DNA of 64,000 nt, from assembly GCF_014534645.1 (NCBI RefSeq), contig NZ_JACVQF010000199.1, positions 62,001 to 126,000 of the forward strand, read 5' to 3'. A program made the translations under genes and the position numbers. Below are positions 1 through 7,952 of this stretch, one piece after another (the stretch's first letter is position 1; every line of letters starts with the position of its first letter). The stretch is from Streptomyces griseicoloratus (GTDB lineage: Bacteria > Actinomycetota > Actinomycetes > Streptomycetales > Streptomycetaceae). The notes under the pieces were generated by a model, which worked only from the letters and a program-made list of their open reading frames with translations, was not told the origin of the DNA and ran no database searches.

Positions 1-168
1 CTCCACACAGCCGCCGGAGACGGAGCCGATCACCGTGCCGTCGCCGTCGACGGCGAGTGCGGCGCCGGGTCCGCGCGGTGCGCTGCCGCCGACGGACACG
101 ACGGTGGCGACGGCGAAGTCGCGGCCCTCGTCGAGCCAGCGGTTCAGCTCGTCCGCGATGTCAAGCAC
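1..168 (-). CDS. XdhC/CoxI-family molybdoenzyme maturation protein (N-terminal part; runs off the window)
   Basis: Only about the first 56 residues are inside the window. They read from a GTG codon (LDIADELNRW, then AVATVVSVGGSAPRGPG and GSVSGGCVE), which is the conserved N-terminal block of XdhC/CoxI proteins. Family members bind molybdenum cofactor, promote its sulfuration and insert it into xanthine dehydrogenase or aldehyde oxidoreductase. The GTG start lies before the stop of the upstream molybdopterin subunit gene, so the two reading frames overlap by 8 bases and are probably translationally coupled. By position this is the counterpart of PaoD in the E. coli paoABCD operon (inference). 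The C-terminal domain cannot be assessed. Confidence 0.85.
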   Translation of the reverse strand, partial: MLDIADELNRWLDEGRDFAVATVVSVGGSAPRGPGAALAVDGDGTVIGSVSGGCVE

Positions 169-2296
169 GGGACGCTCCCGTGCCGGCCGACAGGACGCGG
201 TCGGGCCGGATGGGCAGGCTGCGGTGGCGGACGCCGGTCGCGTGCCAGACGGCGTTGGCGATCGCCGCCGCGGCGCCCACGATGCCGATCTCGCCGACGC
301 CCTTGATGCCGACCGGGTCGTCCGGGTCGTGGTCCTCCACCCAGTCGGCCTCGACCAGGGGTACGTCGGCGTGCGTGGCGACGTGGTAGCCCGCGAGGTC
401 GGGGCCGTAGTGGCCGCCGGTGTTCCGGTCGCGGACCGCCTCCTCGTGCAGGGCCATGGAGATGCCCCAGGTCATGCCGCCGACGAGCTGGTTGCGGGCG
501 GTGAGGGGGTTGACGATCGTGCCGGCCGCGAAGATGCCGAGCATGCGGCGCACCCGCACCTCGCCGGTGGCGGTGTCCACGGCGACCTCGGCGAACTGCG
601 CCCCGTAGGAGTGCCGTTCCTTCTGGGCGAGGGCGCCGAGGGCCTCGGTGGTGTCGGACCGTACGGTGATGCCCTCGGGCGGGATGTCCGTGCCCAGGGC
701 GAGCCGCTCGCGCAGCTCCCGGGCCGCCGCCGTGACCGCCCATGCCCAGGAGCGGGTGCCCATCGAGCCGCCGGCGATCATCGCGGGCCCGAAGTCGCTG
801 TCGCCGATCCGCACCCGCACCCGCTCGGGCGTGACCTCCAGCGCGTCGGCGGCGACGAGGGTGAGGGCGGTACGGGCGCCGGTGCCGATGTCGGCGGCGG
901 CGATCCGCACGGTGAAGCCGCCGTCCGCCTCGGCGGTGACCAGCGCCGTGGACGGCCCGGCGCCGGCGAAGAAGGACGCCGCCGCCGTGCCGGTGCCGAG
1001 CAGCCAGCGCCCGTCGCGGCGCAGCCCGGGGCGGGGGTCGCGGTCCGCCCAGCCGAAGCGGCGGGCGCCCTCGCGGAAGCAGGCGGCCAGGTTGCGGCCG
1101 GCGAACGGCAGCCCGGACACGGGACCCGTCTCGGGTTCGTTGCGCAGCCGCAGGTCGATGGGGTCGACGCCGCAGCGTTCGGCGAGCTCGTCGAGCGCGG
1201 CCTCCAGCGCGAACGACCCCGGCGCCTCGCCCGGGGCGCGCATCCAGGTCGGTGACGGCACGTCGAGCCGTACGACGTGGTTGGCGGTGCGGTGGGCGTC
1301 GGCGTCGTACATGACCCGGGCCACGCCGGCGCTGGGCTCGACGAACTCGTAGACGGTGGACGTCTGGTTCAGCGAGCGGTGCTCCAGCGCGCGCAGCCGG
1401 CCATCGGGGTCGGCGCCGAGCCTGACCCGCTGGACGGTGGGGCTGCGGTAGCCGGTGAGGGAGAACATCTGACGGCGGGTCAGCACGACCCGCACCGGGC
1501 GCTGCAGGGTGGTCGCGGCCATCGCGGCGGACACCTGGTGGGCGCGGACGCCCTTGCTGCCGAAGCCGCCGCCGACGTGTTCGGACCGCACCCGCACCGC
1601 GGACTCGTCGAGCGAGAACAGCTTCGCGAGTTCGCTCTGCACCCAGCTGGCGCCCTGGTTGGAGTCGACGATCTCGAGCCGGCCGCCGTCCCACCGCGCG
1701 GTCGCCGCGTGCGGCTCCATCATGCTGTGGTGCTCTTCGGGGGTGGTGTACTCGGCGTCCACGACATGTGCGGACGCGGCGAGTTCGGCCTCCAGGTCGC
1801 CCTTCTCGGTCACCGCGGGCATGTGCCCGTCGGCGGCGTAGGCGTCCGGGTGGGCGGCGACGAGCGCGGTGTCGTGCGGCTCCCGCTCGTACGTCACCAC
1901 GAGCGCTTCGGCGGCCTCCCTGGCCTGCTCGGGCGTCTCGGCGACGACCAGCGCCACCGGCCAGCCGACGTGGGGCACCCGGTCGTGCTGGAAGAGGGCG
2001 GCGGTCGGGTCCGGGATGCCCAGCATGCCGACGTAGTCGGTGGTGAGCCGCGGGGCGTTGCCGTGGTGCAGCACGGTGAGCACGCCCGGCATGTCCAGGA
2101 CGGGGCCGGTCTCGACCGAGCGGATGCGCCCGCGGGCGACGGTCGACAGGACCAGCCAGCCGTGCGCGAGATCGGCGAAGGGGATCTCACCGGCGTAGCG
2201 GGCGGCTCCGGTGACCTTGTCGCGGCCCTCGACGCGGGTGTGGGCGGTGCCGACGGCGCCCTTGACCGTCGTACGGCCGGTCGTGGCGGTGGTCAT
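161..2296 (-). CDS. Aldehyde oxidoreductase, molybdopterin-binding large subunit (PaoC/YagR type)
   Basis: This 711-residue protein is the catalytic subunit of a xanthine-oxidase-family hydroxylase. The N-terminal aldehyde oxidase a/b hammerhead domain spans about residues 15-120, followed by the molybdopterin-binding domain. Visible motifs are EEHHSMMEPHA, GGGFGSKG near residue 246, and KGVGEIG near residue 665, whose Glu is the family's catalytic base. ATG 2296 is chosen because it overlaps the TGA of the FAD-subunit gene as ATGA and starts a normal MTTATTGRT N-terminus; the frame is open further upstream but that part is antisense-like low-complexity. The [4Fe-4S]-type FAD subunit next door points to a PaoABC-like aldehyde oxidoreductase rather than a true xanthine dehydrogenase. 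The substrate is not determinable from sequence. Confidence 0.93.
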   Translation of the reverse strand: MTTATTGRTTVKGAVGTAHTRVEGRDKVTGAARYAGEIPFADLAHGWLVLSTVARGRIRSVETGPVLDMPGVLTVLHHGNAPRLTTDYVGMLGIPDPTAALFQHDRVPHVGWPVALVVAETPEQAREAAEALVVTYEREPHDTALVAAHPDAYAADGHMPAVTEKGDLEAELAASAHVVDAEYTTPEEHHSMMEPHAATARWDGGRLEIVDSNQGASWVQSELAKLFSLDESAVRVRSEHVGGGFGSKGVRAHQVSAAMAATTLQRPVRVVLTRRQMFSLTGYRSPTVQRVRLGADPDGRLRALEHRSLNQTSTVYEFVEPSAGVARVMYDADAHRTANHVVRLDVPSPTWMRAPGEAPGSFALEAALDELAERCGVDPIDLRLRNEPETGPVSGLPFAGRNLAACFREGARRFGWADRDPRPGLRRDGRWLLGTGTAAASFFAGAGPSTALVTAEADGGFTVRIAAADIGTGARTALTLVAADALEVTPERVRVRIGDSDFGPAMIAGGSMGTRSWAWAVTAAARELRERLALGTDIPPEGITVRSDTTEALGALAQKERHSYGAQFAEVAVDTATGEVRVRRMLGIFAAGTIVNPLTARNQLVGGMTWGISMALHEEAVRDRNTGGHYGPDLAGYHVATHADVPLVEADWVEDHDPDDPVGIKGVGEIGIVGAAAAIANAVWHATGVRHRSLPIRPDRVLSAGTGASRA

Positions 2297-3285
2297 CGGG
2301 CGGCCTCCTCGGCGAGTTCGGTCAGCACGGCCACGACGAGGTTGCGCATGAGGGTCACCTTGTATCCGTTGTCGGGCAGCGGCCTGGCGGCGGCCAGTTC
2401 GGCGTCCGCGGCGGCGGCGAAGGTGTCGCCGGAGGCCGGTGCTCCGGTCAGCACGGCTTCGGCGGCGCGGGCCCGCCACGGCCGGGAGGCGACCGCGCCG
2501 AGCGCCAGCCGGGCCTCGCGCACGACGCCGTCCCGCACGTCGAGCGCGGCGGCGACCGAGCCGATCGCGAAGGCGTAGGAGGCGCGCTCGCGCACCTTGC
2601 GGTAGCGGGAGTGGGCGGCGACGGGGGCGGGCGGGAGGGTGACGCCGGTGATCAGGGCGCCGGGCGGCAGTGCGGTCTCGCGGTGCGGGGTGTCGCCGAC
2701 GGGCAGGTAGAAGTCGGCGAGCGGCAACTCGCCGGGCCCGTCCACCGTTTCGTAGGACACGACGGCGTCGAAGGCGGTGAGGGCCACGCCCATGTCGGAG
2801 GGGTGCACGGCCACGCAGTGGTCGGAGGCGCCGAGGACGGCGTGGTTGTGGTGCTCGCCCCCGACGGCGGGGCAACCGCTGCCGGGGACCCGCTTGTTGC
2901 AGGGCCCCGCCACGTCGGTGAAGTATCCGCAGCGGGTGCGCTGGAGCAGGTTGCCGCCGACGGTGGCCATGTTGCGGAGCTGTCCGGAGGCGCCGGCGAG
3001 TACGGCCTGGGTCAGGGCCGGGTAGCGGCGGCGGACTTCCGGGTGGGCGGCGAGGTCGCTGTTGGTGACGGTGGCGCCGATGCGCAGGCCGCCGTCGTCG
3101 GCCGGCTCGATCCGGTCCAGCGGGAGTTCGCGGACGTCGACGAGCAGCGCGGGGCGTTCGACGCCGGCCTTCATCAGGTCGACGAGGTTGGTGCCGCCGC
3201 CGAGGAAGCGCGCGTCGGGGTCGGCGGCGAGCAGGGCCACGGCGCCCGTGACGTCGGGGGCGCGCCGGTAGTCGAACTCCCTCAT
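2293..3285 (-). CDS. Aldehyde oxidoreductase, FAD-binding subunit with extra [4Fe-4S] cysteines (PaoB/YagS type)
   Basis: A 330-residue FAD subunit that passes electrons from the [2Fe-2S] protein to FAD. The FAD-binding motifs are GGGTNLVDLMK (residues 29-39) and RNMATVGGNLLQ (about 104-115). Four cysteines at 119, 129, 138 and 157 (RTRC, GPCNKR, GSGCPA, SDHC) match the pattern that holds an additional [4Fe-4S] cluster in E. coli PaoB; ordinary xanthine dehydrogenase FAD subunits lack it. ATG 3285 overlaps the stop of the [2Fe-2S] gene as ATGA, and the 3' end overlaps the next start in the same way, so the operon is tightly coupled. This cysteine set is the best evidence for the PaoABC assignment. 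Confidence 0.93.
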   Translation of the reverse strand: MREFDYRRAPDVTGAVALLAADPDARFLGGGTNLVDLMKAGVERPALLVDVRELPLDRIEPADDGGLRIGATVTNSDLAAHPEVRRRYPALTQAVLAGASGQLRNMATVGGNLLQRTRCGYFTDVAGPCNKRVPGSGCPAVGGEHHNHAVLGASDHCVAVHPSDMGVALTAFDAVVSYETVDGPGELPLADFYLPVGDTPHRETALPPGALITGVTLPPAPVAAHSRYRKVRERASYAFAIGSVAAALDVRDGVVREARLALGAVASRPWRARAAEAVLTGAPASGDTFAAAADAELAAARPLPDNGYKVTLMRNLVVAVLTELAEEAAR

Positions 3286-3848
3286 GCCGACGCCTCCTTC
3301 GTGGTCTCCTCGTGGGCTTCGGCGGCGCGGGCGACCGCCTGGACGATGGAGACGTAGGCGCCGCAGCGGCACAGGTTGCCGCTCATCCGCTCGCGGATCT
3401 CCTCGGCGGTCAGCGGTGGCGGTCCGGCCTCGGGCCGTACGTCGTCGGTGACGGCGCTCGGCCAGCCGGCCGCGTGTTCCTCGATGACGGCGACGGCCGA
3501 GCAGATCTGGCCCGGCGTGCAGTAGCCGCACTGGTAGCCGTCGAGGTCGAGGAACGCTTGCTGGACCGGGTGCAGCCGGTCGCCCTCGGCCATGCCTTCG
3601 ATGGTGGTGATCTCGCGCCCCTCGGCCGCCACCGCGAGGTGGAGGCAGGAAACGGCGCGGCGCCCGTCGATCAGGACGGTGCAGGCGCCGCACTGTCCCT
3701 GGTCGCAGCCCTTCTTGGTGCCGGTGAGATCGAGGCGCTCGCGCAGGGCGTCGAGCAGGGTGGTGCGGTGGTCGACGGACAGCGGGTACTTCTCGCCGTT
3801 GATGTTCAGGGTGATGGCACTGTGCGTCGACGAGGAAGCTGGGGCCAT
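3282..3848 (-). CDS. Aldehyde oxidoreductase, [2Fe-2S] iron-sulfur subunit (PaoA/YagT type, no Tat signal)
   Basis: The first gene of the operon, 188 residues. The plant-type ferredoxin domain carries C48, C53, C56 and C68 (GCDQGQCGAC), and the all-helical second domain carries C107, C110, C160 and C162 (QCGYC, NLCRCG). Two [2Fe-2S] clusters are therefore expected. E. coli PaoA has a twin-arginine leader that exports the complex, but this protein begins MAPASSSTHS with no RR motif or hydrophobic segment, so the enzyme is inferred to be cytoplasmic. It is transcribed leftward from the shared promoter region at 3849-4107, opposite the TetR gene. Confidence 0.94.
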   Translation of the reverse strand: MAPASSSTHSAITLNINGEKYPLSVDHRTTLLDALRERLDLTGTKKGCDQGQCGACTVLIDGRRAVSCLHLAVAAEGREITTIEGMAEGDRLHPVQQAFLDLDGYQCGYCTPGQICSAVAVIEEHAAGWPSAVTDDVRPEAGPPPLTAEEIRERMSGNLCRCGAYVSIVQAVARAAEAHEETTKEASA

Positions 3849-4019
3849 GATCAGCCTTCTTTTGCGTCAGGAGACAAAGTGTTGGCGCTGTACGCAGCGA
3901 GTTCGCGTCGGGAACCGGGAACGTGTCGGAAAAGTGTCGGACGTGGGGGGACTGCCCGTGGCCGGGCGCGGTCGGACGCTCACCGCGGGAGCGCATCCGC
4001 CGCTATGGTGAAACACAAC

Positions 4020-4063
4020 CGGACGACTGTCCGTTCAATGCCAACGTAACGGACAGCTGTCCG
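4020..4063. promoter_or_regulatory. Twin palindromic operators between the oxidoreductase operon and the TetR gene
   Basis: Two copies of CGGAC-N4-GTCCG lie at 4020-4033 (spacer GACT) and 4050-4063 (spacer AGCT). The second is a fully symmetric 14-bp palindrome. Their centres are 30 bp apart, about three helical turns, so two regulator dimers could bind the same face. They sit in the divergent gap, 45 bp upstream of the TetR start. The likely ligand is the adjacent TetR protein, controlling both itself and the oxidoreductase (inference). Confidence 0.7.
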
Positions 4064-4107
4064 CTTAGCAAGGACGGGATTCGGCCACTACCCCGGAGGG
4101 AGGACGA

Positions 4108-4689
4108 GTGCCGCAGCCGAAGAGGGACACCCCGATGCGCTCGGACGCGCAGCGCAACCGCGAGCGCATCCTGCACGTGGCCACGGCCGAGCTGACGCGC
4201 TGCGCGGACGTCCCGCTGAGCGCGATCGCCAAGAAGGCGGGCGTCGGGCAGGGCACCTTCTACCGCCACTTCCCCAGTCGCGAGGCGCTCGTCCTGGAGA
4301 TCTACCGCTACGAGATGCAGCAGGTCGCCGACAGCGCGGCCATGTTGCTCGCCGTCCGGGAGCCCGATCAGGCCCTGCGTGAGTGGATGGACCGGGTCGC
4401 CCGTTTCGCCATGGCCAAGGCGGGGCTGGCGGACGCCATCCGCAAGGCCACCAGCGGTCCGGGCAGCCCCGCCAAACCGGGGAACGCCCCCGTGACGACC
4501 GCGGCCGAGATGCTGCTGCGGGCGAACGAGGAGGCGGGCACGATCCGCCCCGGGATGACCGCCGACGACCTCTTCCTCGCCATCGCCGGTCTCTGGCAGA
4601 TCGACCCCCGGGGGGACTGGCAGCCGCGCGCCGCCCGGCTGCTGGACCTGGTCATGGACGGCCTGCGGGCAGGCGCGGCCGGACGGTGA
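4108..4689 (+). CDS. TetR/AcrR-family transcriptional regulator
   Basis: 193 residues. The N-terminal helix-turn-helix lies at about residues 13-60 (QRNRERILHVATAEL, VGQGTFYRHFPSREALV), followed by a variable helical ligand domain resembling the TetR C-terminal domain in SCO1712-like proteins. The GTG at 4108 is preceded by GGAGGGAGGAC; an ATG nine codons later (4135) is an alternative but has a weaker ribosome site. Transcribed divergently from the molybdenum oxidoreductase operon with two palindromes between them, so it is probably its repressor, with an aldehyde-like inducer (inference). Confidence 0.9.
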   Translation: MPQPKRDTPMRSDAQRNRERILHVATAELTRCADVPLSAIAKKAGVGQGTFYRHFPSREALVLEIYRYEMQQVADSAAMLLAVREPDQALREWMDRVARFAMAKAGLADAIRKATSGPGSPAKPGNAPVTTAAEMLLRANEEAGTIRPGMTADDLFLAIAGLWQIDPRGDWQPRAARLLDLVMDGLRAGAAGR

Positions 4690-4979
4690 CCGGGACGGGC
4701 GACGCGCTCGCCCGTCGTCCGGACGCCGGATGGGCGCGGGCTCGGCGAGGCCGGCCGGCCCGGGACGCAGGGATGCTGTCGTGCCGACAGTGATGCGCCG
4801 GCCGGTGCCACCACGGGCCGATCACGGCACCTGCCTCACGTGCCCCGATCGAGGCCCCCGTCGCCCGAACCGATCATGGCCGCCGTCCGCATCGATCACC
4901 GCCTGTCGCCGGATCGAGCAGGACTGCGCCGAACTGATCAGGGCGCACGCTGAACCGGTCGGCGGGCGCCCGCCGAATT

Positions 4980-5039
4980 GCTCGGGACGGCCCGTCCAGC
5001 GCTCGGGACGGCCCGTCGATCTGCTCGGGACGGCTCGGC
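4980..5039. repeat. Three tandem copies of a 17-bp GC-rich repeat
   Basis: GCTCGGGACGGCCCGTC occurs at 4980-4996 and 5001-5017, and a diverged copy (ending GGCTCGGC) at 5023-5039, so the period is 21-22 bp. Each intact copy contains the near-palindrome GGGACGGCCCGTC. A further partial copy, GTGGGACGGCTCGCC, follows from 5047 as part of the hairpin. The array is too short and irregular for a CRISPR. Confidence 0.7.
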
Positions 5040-5066
5040 GAAACGGTGGGACGGCTCGCCGAGCCG
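5031..5066 (-). terminator. Perfect 11-bp stem hairpin after the two-component operon
   Basis: CGGCTCGGCGA (5031-5041) pairs with TCGCCGAGCCG (5056-5066) around a 14-nt loop. It begins 20 bp beyond the stop of the response-regulator gene on the minus strand. There is no U-tract, as is usual for Streptomyces stem-loop terminators. Confidence 0.6.
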
Positions 5067-5086
5067 GTGCGGGGACGTTCGGCGGG

Positions 5087-5971
5087 TCAGCCGGCGTGTC
5101 CGTGTTCCCGGCGTTCCCGGCGTCCGTGCTCGCCCTGTGGCCGCGGCAGATCCCGAGCCGGGGCCGGTTGTCCGCCGGCCGGCGTCTCGGCACGCGGTCC
5201 GGGTCCCGCGGGACGGCCGCGGAAGCGGTAGCGGCGTTCGGGCCGGCCCGCCGCTCCGTAGCGCAGGGAGACCTCGGCGCTGCCGATGGTGTGGAAGTGC
5301 TCCAGGTAGCGGCGGGCGCTGACCCGGGAGACACCGGTCAGGGCCGCGCACTCGCTCGCGGACAGGGTGCCGTCGGCCTCCCGGAGCGTGCGCTCGACCA
5401 GCTCGGCGGTCTCCACGCTCATCCCCTTGGGCAGCGCCGGTACCGGGGCCGGCGGCGCCGGCACGCCGGCCAGGACGCGGTCGACGTCGGCCTGGCTGCG
5501 TACCACCGTGCCGAGCAGACGGCCCCGCTGGACGGCGTAGCGCTCCAGCCGTACCCGCAGGTCCTCGAACTCGAACGGCTTGAGCAGGTAGTCGACGACG
5601 CCGTGCCGGACGGCGCCCCGCACCGTGTCCGCCTCCCGGGCGGCGCTGATCACCATGACGTCGCAGTCGTGCCCGGCGGCGCGCAGCCGCGGAATGACGT
5701 CCAGGCCGAAGAGGTCGGGCAGGTACAGGTCGAGCAGGACCAGATCGGGCCGGAGTTCGTCGACGGCGGCGACGGCCTGCTCGCCGGTGCCGGCGACCCC
5801 GACGACCCTGAAGGGCTCGACGCGCTCGACGAAGGCACGGTGGACCCGGGCCACCATGAAGTCGTCGTCGACCACGAGGACGCCGATCACGTCGGCCGCC
5901 CCGCTCGCCTCGCTCGCGCCGGTCGCCTCGACCGCTGCGGCCGTCCCGGACAGGGCGCCCGTACCCCTCAT
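5087..5971 (-). CDS. CitB/DcuR-type response regulator
   Basis: 294 residues. The receiver domain follows a 28-residue Ala/Gly-rich leader: acidic D35-D37 (VVDDDF), phospho-acceptor D81 in LVLLDLYLPD, and the conserved Lys in YLLKPFEFEDL. The C-terminal half has a helix-turn-helix (LSASECAALTGVSRVSARRY) and YGAAGRPERRYRF, as in CitB/DcuR regulators, then a basic tail. ATG 5971 overlaps the kinase stop as ATGA, so kinase and regulator are coupled; a GTG at codon 28 is a less likely start. The pair faces the divergent tctCBA operon and probably activates it in response to citrate or another tri/dicarboxylate (inference from family and position). Confidence 0.93.
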   Translation of the reverse strand: MRGTGALSGTAAAVEATGASEASGAADVIGVLVVDDDFMVARVHRAFVERVEPFRVVGVAGTGEQAVAAVDELRPDLVLLDLYLPDLFGLDVIPRLRAAGHDCDVMVISAAREADTVRGAVRHGVVDYLLKPFEFEDLRVRLERYAVQRGRLLGTVVRSQADVDRVLAGVPAPPAPVPALPKGMSVETAELVERTLREADGTLSASECAALTGVSRVSARRYLEHFHTIGSAEVSLRYGAAGRPERRYRFRGRPAGPGPRAETPAGGQPAPARDLPRPQGEHGRRERREHGHAG

Positions 5972-7620
5972 GATGCTGCTCCTTCCGCCACCGCGTCGGT
6001 GAGGTGGCTGACGGTCATGCGTGCGGTGAACACGGCCCCCTCGGGCGTGTTGGTCACCGATATCTCACCGCCGTGACGTTCGCAGACCAGCCGGGTGAGC
6101 GCCAGGCCGATGCCGCGCTCGCCCTGCCGGGCGGCCTTGGTGGTGAAACCGTGGGAGAAGACCTCGCGGGCCAGTTCGGGCGCCACGCCGGGTCCGGAGT
6201 CGCGGACCACGATCTCCACGCTGGAGGCGTCCTGTCTGAGCTCGACCTCGACCCAGGCGTCCTCGCCGTCGCCGTCCGCCGCCGCGGCGGCGTCCACCGC
6301 GTTGTCGACGAGGTTGCCCACCACGGTCGCCACGTCGGCGGCGTCCTCCGGGGCGAGCCGGCCGAGGGCGGTGCGGTCGGAGACGCGCAGGGAGACCTTC
6401 CGTTCGGCCGCGAGGGAGGACTTCGCCGTCAGCAGGGCGGCGACGGCGGTGTCGCGGACGCGGCGGCTGAGGGTGACGTCCAGGGAGGCGCGGCGCCGGT
6501 TGAGCGCGCGGATGTAGCGCACCACCTCGTCCTGCTCGCCGATCTGGATGAGCCCGGAGATGGTGTGCAACTGGTTGGCGAACTCGTGGGCCTGGGCGCG
6601 CAGCAGCTCGGAGGTGCTGCGGAAGGCGCCGATCTCCCGCTCCAGGCGCGCGAGCTCGGTGCGGTCGCGCAGGGTGGTGACCGAGCCGAGCCGGCGGCCG
6701 TCCTTCGTGACGGTCATGCGGTTCATCACCAGGACCCGCCCGTGGCGGACGACGACCTCGTCGTGGCGGCGCTCGGCGGCGTCCGCCGAGGACCCGGACA
6801 GGACGTCGCGCAGCCGCCCGTCGATGCCCAGAGCGTCCAGGCTCTGGCCCACGCAGTCCTCCGGGAGGCCGAGCAGGCGCCGGCCCATCTCGTTGACCAG
6901 GGTGAGCCGGTGCTGCGGGTCCAGGGCGATCACGCCCTCGGCGATCCCGTACAGCATCGCCTCCCGGTGTTCGGCGAGCCCCGCGATCTCGCGCGGTTCC
7001 AGACCGAGGGTCTGCCGTTTCACGCGCCGGGCGAGCAGCCAGGAGCCGGCCACGCCCAGACCGCTGGCGATGCCGAGGTAGGCGAGGAGGTAGGAGGAGG
7101 CGCCGCTCAGCCGCTGCCACACCGTCGGGTCGGCCTCGCCGACCATCACCGTGCCCAGGTGCCGGCCGAGGTTCTGGCGGGTGGCGCCCAGCACCGGCAC
7201 CTGGGCGACGAGTTCACGGCTGCCGTGCAGTGTCAGCGCGCCCGACCAGCCACGTCCCTCGACGGCACCCCGGCCGAGGGGCAGCCGGCCGCCGATCACG
7301 GTGGGGTCGGTGGAGCTGACGATCCGGCCGTCGGCGTCGGCCACCGTGACCGAGGTGACCCCGGACTGGGTCTGCGTGGCGTTCACCAGCGGGGCGAGGG
7401 CCTCCTGCGGCTCGGGCCGCGACAGTTGGCTGCGTACCAGGGGCATGGCGGCGAGCTGTTCGGCCAGGGCGCCGACGCGGCGGCCCTCGACCCGGTTGAA
7501 GGTCGCCCTGGACTGGGCGAGTGAGACGGCGGCGACCGCGAGCAGCACCACGACGACGATGGCGAGCTGGAGGACCAGCATCTCGCCCGCGAGGGTCTGT
7601 CGGCGGAAGGTGGGGGCCAC
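5968..7620 (-). CDS. CitA/DcuS-type membrane sensor histidine kinase
   Basis: About 550 residues from GTG 7620. Order: membrane segment (about 14-35), extracytoplasmic CitA-like sensor (about 40-170), second membrane segment (about 178-200), cytoplasmic PAS domain (AMLYGIAEGVIALDPQHRL), then the kinase core. The H-box is QAHEFANQLHTISGLI, typical of CitA/DcuS. The N-box is GNLVDNAVDAA, and the G-boxes are DSGPGV and RGIGLALTRL. The start is uncertain: the frame stays open to 8052, but that part is Ser/Pro repeat, so the GTG just before the first membrane segment is preferred although its ribosome site is weak. Likely senses an extracellular carboxylate for the divergent tripartite transporter. 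Confidence 0.88.
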   Translation of the reverse strand: MAPTFRRQTLAGEMLVLQLAIVVVVLLAVAAVSLAQSRATFNRVEGRRVGALAEQLAAMPLVRSQLSRPEPQEALAPLVNATQTQSGVTSVTVADADGRIVSSTDPTVIGGRLPLGRGAVEGRGWSGALTLHGSRELVAQVPVLGATRQNLGRHLGTVMVGEADPTVWQRLSGASSYLLAYLGIASGLGVAGSWLLARRVKRQTLGLEPREIAGLAEHREAMLYGIAEGVIALDPQHRLTLVNEMGRRLLGLPEDCVGQSLDALGIDGRLRDVLSGSSADAAERRHDEVVVRHGRVLVMNRMTVTKDGRRLGSVTTLRDRTELARLEREIGAFRSTSELLRAQAHEFANQLHTISGLIQIGEQDEVVRYIRALNRRRASLDVTLSRRVRDTAVAALLTAKSSLAAERKVSLRVSDRTALGRLAPEDAADVATVVGNLVDNAVDAAAAADGDGEDAWVEVELRQDASSVEIVVRDSGPGVAPELAREVFSHGFTTKAARQGERGIGLALTRLVCERHGGEISVTNTPEGAVFTARMTVSHLTDAVAEGAAS

Positions 7621-7639
7621 GGCGGACTCGATCTCGGCT

Positions 7640-7666
7640 GACGGGGAGGACGGGGAGGACGGGGAG
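7640..7666. repeat. Three tandem 9-bp GACGGGGAG repeats at the kinase 5' end
   Basis: Three exact units at 7640-7648, 7649-7657 and 7658-7666 lie just upstream of the chosen GTG of the kinase. If translation began further upstream they would encode a Ser-Pro-Ser repeat. Slippage here could alter the leader or the N-terminus. Confidence 0.7.
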
Positions 7667-7837
7667 GGGGCGCGGATATGGCGGATGTACGGGTACGTCG
7701 GGGACGACGGGCGTGCGGGTACGGCGGATGGGCGGGTACGGCGGGTGTGTGGGTCGCCATCATGGCGCCCACCTGCGGCGAAGGGAAGGGATGCGCGGCC
7801 CGCGGCGGGAACCGGCGACCGCAATGACCACAACCTC

Positions 7838-7853
7838 CCTTGCTTCCGCAAGG
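7838..7853. promoter_or_regulatory. Inverted repeat in the kinase/tctC divergent region
   Basis: CCTTGC-TTCC-GCAAGG, perfect 6-bp arms with a 4-bp spacer, lies 100 bp before the tctC start in the 332-bp intergenic region. It is a candidate response-regulator site. The rest of 7667-7952 shows no other clear signal. Confidence 0.4.
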
Positions 7854-7952
7854 CAGACAGACCCCGGGCGTGCGGGCACCATGTGGCCCACCTCACCCTC
7901 CCCCACAGGGCTCCCCTTACCGCTCGACACAACCCGACAGGTGGTGACATCC

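Larger units (their letters stand above)
4690..5086. other. 397-bp convergent gap with no recognisable gene
   Basis: The gap between the converging TetR gene and response-regulator gene. No reading frame here has convincing codon use or homology. Its left two-thirds shows nothing; the right third holds the direct repeats and the hairpin listed separately. Confidence 0.6.

Noticed and set aside
2297-2875. Upstream extension of the molybdopterin subunit
   Set aside because: It overlaps the FAD subunit gene and reads as Arg/Pro low complexity; ATG 2296 is coupled to the FAD gene stop.
4980-5066. Possible CRISPR array
   Set aside because: Units are 17 bp with 4-5 bp between them, there are only three copies and no cas genes; more likely a small direct repeat plus hairpin.
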